A DNA stretch of 64,000 nt from positions 62,001 through 126,000 of the forward strand of contig CAZKTU010000001.1 of NCBI GenBank assembly GCA_964555675.1, given 5' to 3'. Below, piece by piece: positions 60,466-64,000 of the stretch. The first letter of the stretch is position 1, and each line of letters starts with the position of its first letter. The position numbers and the translations under genes are program-made. The notes beneath the pieces were generated by a model. It saw only the letters and a program-made list of their open reading frames with translations, was not told the origin of the DNA and did no database searches. Source of the stretch: CAIWXH01 sp964555675. GTDB lineage: Bacteria > Chloroflexota > Chloroflexia > Chloroflexales > Chloroflexaceae.

Positions 60466-61146
60466 ATGTTAGGTCCATCTTTTATTAGTTTAGATAAAAT
60501 CGACCAATTAAAAGCTGTTAAACAAAATTGTTATTCTATTCAATTTATTGAAAATCCATCTGAACAAGTTCAATTAGAAGCTGTTAAACAAGACTGGTCT
60601 ATTATTCAATTTATTAAAAATCCTACTGAACAAGTTCAATTAAAAGTTGTTAATCAAGACGGATATAATATTCAATTTATTGAAAACCCATCTGAACGAA
60701 TTCAATTAGAAGCTGTTAAACAAAATGGGTTGTCTACCAGATGTATTAAAAATCCATCTGAAAAAGTTCAATTAAAAGTTGTCAATCGCGATGGATCTAT
60801 TATTCAATTTATTAAAAATCCATCTGAAGAAGTTCAATTAGAATCCGTTAAACAAAATGGTTATTCTATTCAATATATCAAAAATCCCTCCGAACAAGTT
60901 AAATTAGAAGCTGTTAAACAGAATGGTTATGCAATCAAATATATTAAAAATCCAACTAAATTTGTTCAGTTAGAAGCTGTTAAACAAGACGGGTCTATCA
61001 TTCAATTTATTGAAAATCCTACTGAAGAAGTTCAATTAGAAATTATTAAACAAAATGTATTTAATATTAAATACATTAAAAATCCTACAAATGAGATAAA
61101 AAAATCAGTAATTAATTTTTTTATCGATTATATTGATAATTTATAG
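60466..61146 (+). CDS. DUF4116-like repeat-only protein, ~9 repeats
   Basis: 226 residues from the ATG at 60466 (MLGPSFISLDKIDQLKAVKQ). The frame is open from an ATG at 60409, but that ATG is inside the promoter motif. About nine repeats with a VQL(E/K)(A/V)V variant (SEQVQLEAVKQ), then a short helical tail (KSVINFFIDYIDNL) that may be the first helix of the missing C-terminal domain. Confidence 0.8.
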   Translation: MLGPSFISLDKIDQLKAVKQNCYSIQFIENPSEQVQLEAVKQDWSIIQFIKNPTEQVQLKVVNQDGYNIQFIENPSERIQLEAVKQNGLSTRCIKNPSEKVQLKVVNRDGSIIQFIKNPSEEVQLESVKQNGYSIQYIKNPSEQVKLEAVKQNGYAIKYIKNPTKFVQLEAVKQDGSIIQFIENPTEEVQLEIIKQNVFNIKYIKNPTNEIKKSVINFFIDYIDNL

Positions 61147-61150
61147 ATTT

Positions 61151-61171
61151 ATATTATTCAGTGAATAATAT
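61151..61171. terminator. Palindromic hairpin terminator (ATTC/GAAT variant)
   Basis: Stem ATATTATTC/GAATAATAT, loop AGT, 4 nt after the stop at 61146. Confidence 0.7.
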
Positions 61172-61198
61172 TTAAATACTAACCATTAAATAATTAAA

Positions 61199-61756
61199 AT
61201 GGATAACATATATTTATTACCAGAATCAACATTAATTTCTATTAATTATTTAAATAGATTAAGATTAGAAAAAAATATAATTATAGCATTTACAGCTTCA
61301 TGTTTTGATTTGTTACATGCTGGACATACATTAATGTTTATGGAAGCAAAAAAAAGATGTTTAGAAAATTTATCATACAATAAATCAATATTTTCTACAA
61401 ATAATGACATTCAATGTATATTAGTATGTGCATTACAAACAGATCCAACGATAGATAGACCAGAAAAAAATAGACCTATACAATCATATGAAGAAAGAAA
61501 TATTCAATTATCATCAAATAGATATGTAGATTTTATTCTTGAATATTCTACAGAATCACAATTAAAAACAATTTTAACATTATTATCACCTGATGTTAGA
61601 ATATTAGGTGATGATTATATAGGAAAAAGATTTACAGGAGATGATTTGGGTATTCATATATTATATTGTGATAGATCTCATGGTTATTCATCAAGTCAAT
61701 TAAGACAAAGAATATACGAAGCAGAATCATTGAAGAGAGATAAAATGATATTATAA
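61199..61756 (+). CDS. Cytidylyltransferase-like nucleotidyltransferase (HxGH family)
   Basis: 185 residues. The nucleotide-binding motif is HAGH at 40-43 (FTASCFDLLHAGHTLM). The second motif is RSHGYSSSQLRQRI (about 160-173), equivalent to ISST-x-LRxRI. Family members include glycerol-3-phosphate and phosphocholine cytidylyltransferases and phosphopantetheine adenylyltransferase. The full core is present without extra domains. It may act in lipid or glycan precursor synthesis; the substrate is open. Confidence 0.82.
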   Translation: MDNIYLLPESTLISINYLNRLRLEKNIIIAFTASCFDLLHAGHTLMFMEAKKRCLENLSYNKSIFSTNNDIQCILVCALQTDPTIDRPEKNRPIQSYEERNIQLSSNRYVDFILEYSTESQLKTILTLLSPDVRILGDDYIGKRFTGDDLGIHILYCDRSHGYSSSQLRQRIYEAESLKRDKMIL

Positions 61757-61765
61757 ATTCAATCT

Positions 61766-61780
61766 ATACTCATCGAGTAT
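61766..61780. terminator. Palindromic hairpin terminator
   Basis: Stem ATACTC/GAGTAT, loop ATC, 9 nt after the stop at 61756. Confidence 0.75.
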
Positions 61781-61784
61781 TATT

Positions 61785-61793
61785 TAAAAATGA
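61785..61793 (+). promoter_or_regulatory. AAAAATGA early promoter motif (RNR small subunit)
   Basis: TAAAAATGA about 30 nt upstream of the start at 61822. Confidence 0.65.
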
Positions 61794-61821
61794 ATTTTAT
61801 TAGATAAAATTTATTTAATAA

Positions 61822-62856
61822 ATGAATTTAAATAACAGTGATAGATTTTCCTTCTTTCCTATTGAGTCATATGAACTTCATAATCTTTATGAAGAAATGC
61901 TAAGCGTTCAATGGATCCCATCTGAAGTAGAAAATCCGACAGATAGAGACGATTGGGATAGTTTACATCCCAATGTTCAACATTTTATTAAAAATATTCT
62001 ATTTTTATTTGCACAGCTTGATGGAGTTATAAATGAAAATATTGAAGTAAATTTTATGGAAGAAACATCTTTTATTAAAGATGCTACACATTTTTATACT
62101 ATACAGATTGCAAATGAATTAGTTCATAATAATGTATATGGTAATTTAATTGAAACATTTATCAGAGATCCTGAAGAGAAAAAGAAAGGTATGGATTCTA
62201 TTAAATATATTCCTTCTATTAGAAAAATTAGTGAATGGGCTAGTACATGGATGGAAAGAGAAAAAACTCTTCAAGAAAGGGTACTTGCATTTGCATGTAT
62301 TGAAGGAATTATTTTTAGTAGCGCATTTGCAGGTATATACTATCTGAAAAGACTTCCAGAAGAAGTAAAAAATGCAAATACAAATTTAAGTGATTATGTT
62401 AAAAGTTTAATTCCTCAAAGCAACCAGCAAATTTTAAATGGATTATTAACAGCAAATGAATGGATTTCAAGAGATGAAGGTATTCACACTAGATTTGCAA
62501 TTACATTATACAATGTTTTAATAAAACAATATAATTATAAACCTTTAACTAAAGAACAAGCATACTCTATCGTTCAAAGTGCTTATAATGTATGCGAAGA
62601 ATTTACCAGATTTAGTATGAATACACATTTAATAGGTATTAATGTTAATGATATGATGGATTACGTATCCGTAACAGCAGATTGGGTTTTAAATAAATTT
62701 GGTTTTGAAAGTTTATTTAATAGAACTAATCCTTTAACATGGATGGATTCTATATCATTAATGGGGAAATCAAATTTTTTTGAAAAGACTGTTACAGAAT
62801 ATTCAAGACCTGTTGATGCTGGTGTTGATTATAAGAAGACAGAAGAATATTTTTAA
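61822..62856 (+). CDS. Ribonucleoside-diphosphate reductase small subunit (R2, class Ia)
   Basis: 344 residues, a normal R2 length. Helix with Asp67 (FLFAQLDGVI), Glu99-x2-His102 in ANELVHNNVYG, FACIEGIIFSSAFAGIYYL (iron ligand Glu and hydrophobic helix), and E-x2-H in RDEGIHTRFA: together the di-iron ligand set. The C-terminal tail (VDYKKTEEYF) resembles the R1-binding peptide. Supplies the radical for dNTP synthesis; the large subunit is not in this window. An early-type motif fits a role in DNA replication. Confidence 0.95.
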   Translation: MNLNNSDRFSFFPIESYELHNLYEEMLSVQWIPSEVENPTDRDDWDSLHPNVQHFIKNILFLFAQLDGVINENIEVNFMEETSFIKDATHFYTIQIANELVHNNVYGNLIETFIRDPEEKKKGMDSIKYIPSIRKISEWASTWMEREKTLQERVLAFACIEGIIFSSAFAGIYYLKRLPEEVKNANTNLSDYVKSLIPQSNQQILNGLLTANEWISRDEGIHTRFAITLYNVLIKQYNYKPLTKEQAYSIVQSAYNVCEEFTRFSMNTHLIGINVNDMMDYVSVTADWVLNKFGFESLFNRTNPLTWMDSISLMGKSNFFEKTVTEYSRPVDAGVDYKKTEEYF

Positions 62857-62857
62857 T

Positions 62858-62872
62858 TTACTTAATAAGTAA
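62858..62872. terminator. Palindromic hairpin terminator (ACTT/AAGT variant)
   Basis: Stem TTACTT/AAGTAA, loop AAT, directly after the stop at 62856. Confidence 0.7.
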
Positions 62873-62943
62873 CAATATATATTTAGAGAAAATTAATAAT
62901 CAAAGTAAATATTTATACTTTTAACTTAATATATAATTGTTAA

Positions 62944-63933
62944 ATGGCGCCAAAAGCATTAGATATTATAGCAGTTCCAAGACCGGATGGAAACCCTGCA
63001 GATATACAACCAAAATTTGATAAATTATATGAATCTACTTTATTTCTTGATCTTCTAGAAATAAAGAACAAATTAAAACCTAATCTTCCAAAATTAGAAA
63101 TTAAAAAAATAATAGTAAAAAAGAAGAAAGAACCAGAACAGAATATTATAACAGATTTATCTATATCTTCTAAAACCCCTGATAATACTCTTTTTTCAAA
63201 TGATGAAGATATTTCAGAGTTAACTAAAGACTATACAATCCCTGAAGAATTAGTTAATGAAGAAATACACCAAATTAATAATCAACAAATTAATAATCAA
63301 CCACCTATTGAAAATATTCCTCAAGAAAATATTCCTCAAGAAAATATAGAACAGGATGTAATCGAAGAAATAGTAATTGAAAATAATACTATGGATCCTT
63401 TAGAAGAAAAATATTATTGGGTTAATCAATTCAAAGTATTAAAAAGGCACAATAAGGATAGAGAAGATATTCCAATATATAATATACATGATGATGTAGA
63501 AGAAATGAAAAGTAGATATAAAGAAATTAAAAGCGAAATAGATCTTACAAATAATGTAAGTAGATATCAATTTATTCTAAAAGTCACATTTATTATTACA
63601 GAATTAATATGTATAAAAATATTTGGTATGGAAATGAATGGGTTTGCATTGACACAATTAAAACAAATGGAAGCATATGAAAGTATGTTAATAGAACTTG
63701 GTGAACAAAGCAGTGGTAATTGGATAACAGAATTACCAGTTGAAGCACGTCTTTTTGGTACGATTATGATGAATGCATTAATTTTCTGGGGTGCAAAAAA
63801 TTTTCCAGGATTTGAAATGTTAATGACGTTAATTACTGGTGTAAAAAATTTTAAATCACCTAATACAACTGAAGAAAAGAAACATAAAATGGGAGGGCCA
63901 AGTGTAAAAGCAAAGGATATTAAAAATGAGTAA
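62944..63933 (+). CDS. Conserved giant-virus protein (DUF5767-like)
   Basis: 329 residues. The N-terminal ~150 residues are charged and disordered (acidic, with QINNQQINNQPPIENIPQEN repeats). From ~158 a conserved helical domain follows (YYWVNQFKVLKRHNKDREDI, EEMKSRYKEIKSEIDLTNNV, LKVTFIITELICIKIFGMEM, then RLFGTIMMNALIFWGAKNFP). The order matches a widespread giant-virus family I associate with DUF5767. The two hydrophobic helices suggest membrane association. Composition suggests a late virion protein; no AAAAATGA motif is seen. Confidence 0.62.
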   Translation: MAPKALDIIAVPRPDGNPADIQPKFDKLYESTLFLDLLEIKNKLKPNLPKLEIKKIIVKKKKEPEQNIITDLSISSKTPDNTLFSNDEDISELTKDYTIPEELVNEEIHQINNQQINNQPPIENIPQENIPQENIEQDVIEEIVIENNTMDPLEEKYYWVNQFKVLKRHNKDREDIPIYNIHDDVEEMKSRYKEIKSEIDLTNNVSRYQFILKVTFIITELICIKIFGMEMNGFALTQLKQMEAYESMLIELGEQSSGNWITELPVEARLFGTIMMNALIFWGAKNFPGFEMLMTLITGVKNFKSPNTTEEKKHKMGGPSVKAKDIKNE

Positions 63934-63941
63934 AAAAATGA
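63934..63941 (+). promoter_or_regulatory. AAAAATGA early promoter motif
   Basis: Exact AAAAATGA directly after the stop at 63933 and 18 nt before the start at 63959. Confidence 0.5.
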
Positions 63942-63958
63942 AATAATTTATTTTTCAA

Positions 63959-64000
63959 ATGAGTAAAAAATTTGCAATGGAAAATACTACAGATCATTTT
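63959..64000 (+). CDS. Start of a gene cut by the window edge
   Basis: ATG at 63959 opens MSKKFAMENTTDHF and the frame is open to the window end. Preceded by an AAAAATGA motif. Too short for identification. Confidence 0.5.
   Translation, partial: MSKKFAMENTTDHF

Overview
The window is 64 kb of a very AT-rich, intronless, densely packed genome of a giant virus (Nucleocytoviricota, order Imitervirales, Mimiviridae-like). My best guess is a klosneuvirus-type metagenome assembly. Several things point there. Type II thymidine kinase, bifunctional DHFR-thymidylate synthase, ribonucleotide reductase small subunit, an Rpb10-type RNA polymerase subunit, a TBP-like factor, Mre11 and Rad50 homologues and RNase H sit beside a metacaspase, a Rab GTPase and a kinase. 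Nearly every gene is followed by a short palindrome, and a poxvirus/mimivirus-like A-rich motif (AAAAATGA) precedes many genes. A run of 100 N at 29888-29987 marks a scaffold gap, so this is an assembly.

Layout. Positions 1-7.5 kb hold nucleotide-metabolism genes (thymidine kinase, MazG-like), a metacaspase with a Q/P/Y-rich insert, small unknown and membrane proteins, a kinase, and a tRNA-Ile(UAU)-like gene with non-standard loops (minus strand, 4798-4727). Positions 7.5-14.3 kb form a fibre/adhesin cassette dominated by a 1625-residue beta-helix/tail-fibre-like protein. Positions 14.4-25.9 kb hold probable virion or DNA-associated proteins (including an HMG/YABBY-like protein), RNase H, a Rab GTPase, two glycosyltransferases, a thioredoxin-fold protein and a pyrimidine-dimer-glycosylase-like protein.

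Positions 25.9-47.9 kb are dominated by a paralogous family of 22-residue repeat proteins (DUF4116-like). It is interrupted only by a small unknown gene, an Mre11-like nuclease, DHFR-TS, another small gene and a histidine phosphatase. Three more repeat-only copies lie at 59-61 kb, giving 16 in all. Positions 48-59 kb hold the TBP-like factor, Nudix hydrolase, two decayed genes, a cytidine-deaminase-fold protein, Rpb10 with a long C-terminal extension, Rad50/SbcC, a dUTPase-fold-like protein and a SLATT-like 2-TM protein. Positions 61-64 kb hold a nucleotidyltransferase, the ribonucleotide reductase small subunit and a conserved giant-virus protein of unknown function.

How it fits together. 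Many replication, repair, dNTP-supply and repeat-family genes carry the AAAAATGA motif about 30-55 nt before their start codons, so they are probably expressed early. The fibre and virion-type genes mostly lack it. Transcripts appear to end at hairpins with a 6-bp stem and a 3-nt loop that is nearly always purine-any-pyrimidine. This signature is its own reverse complement, so one element can serve both genes of a convergent pair. The repeat family is evolving fast: there are 66-bp unit duplications, a 198-bp internal duplication, and an 88-nt identical tract shared by two inverted paralogues 13 kb apart.
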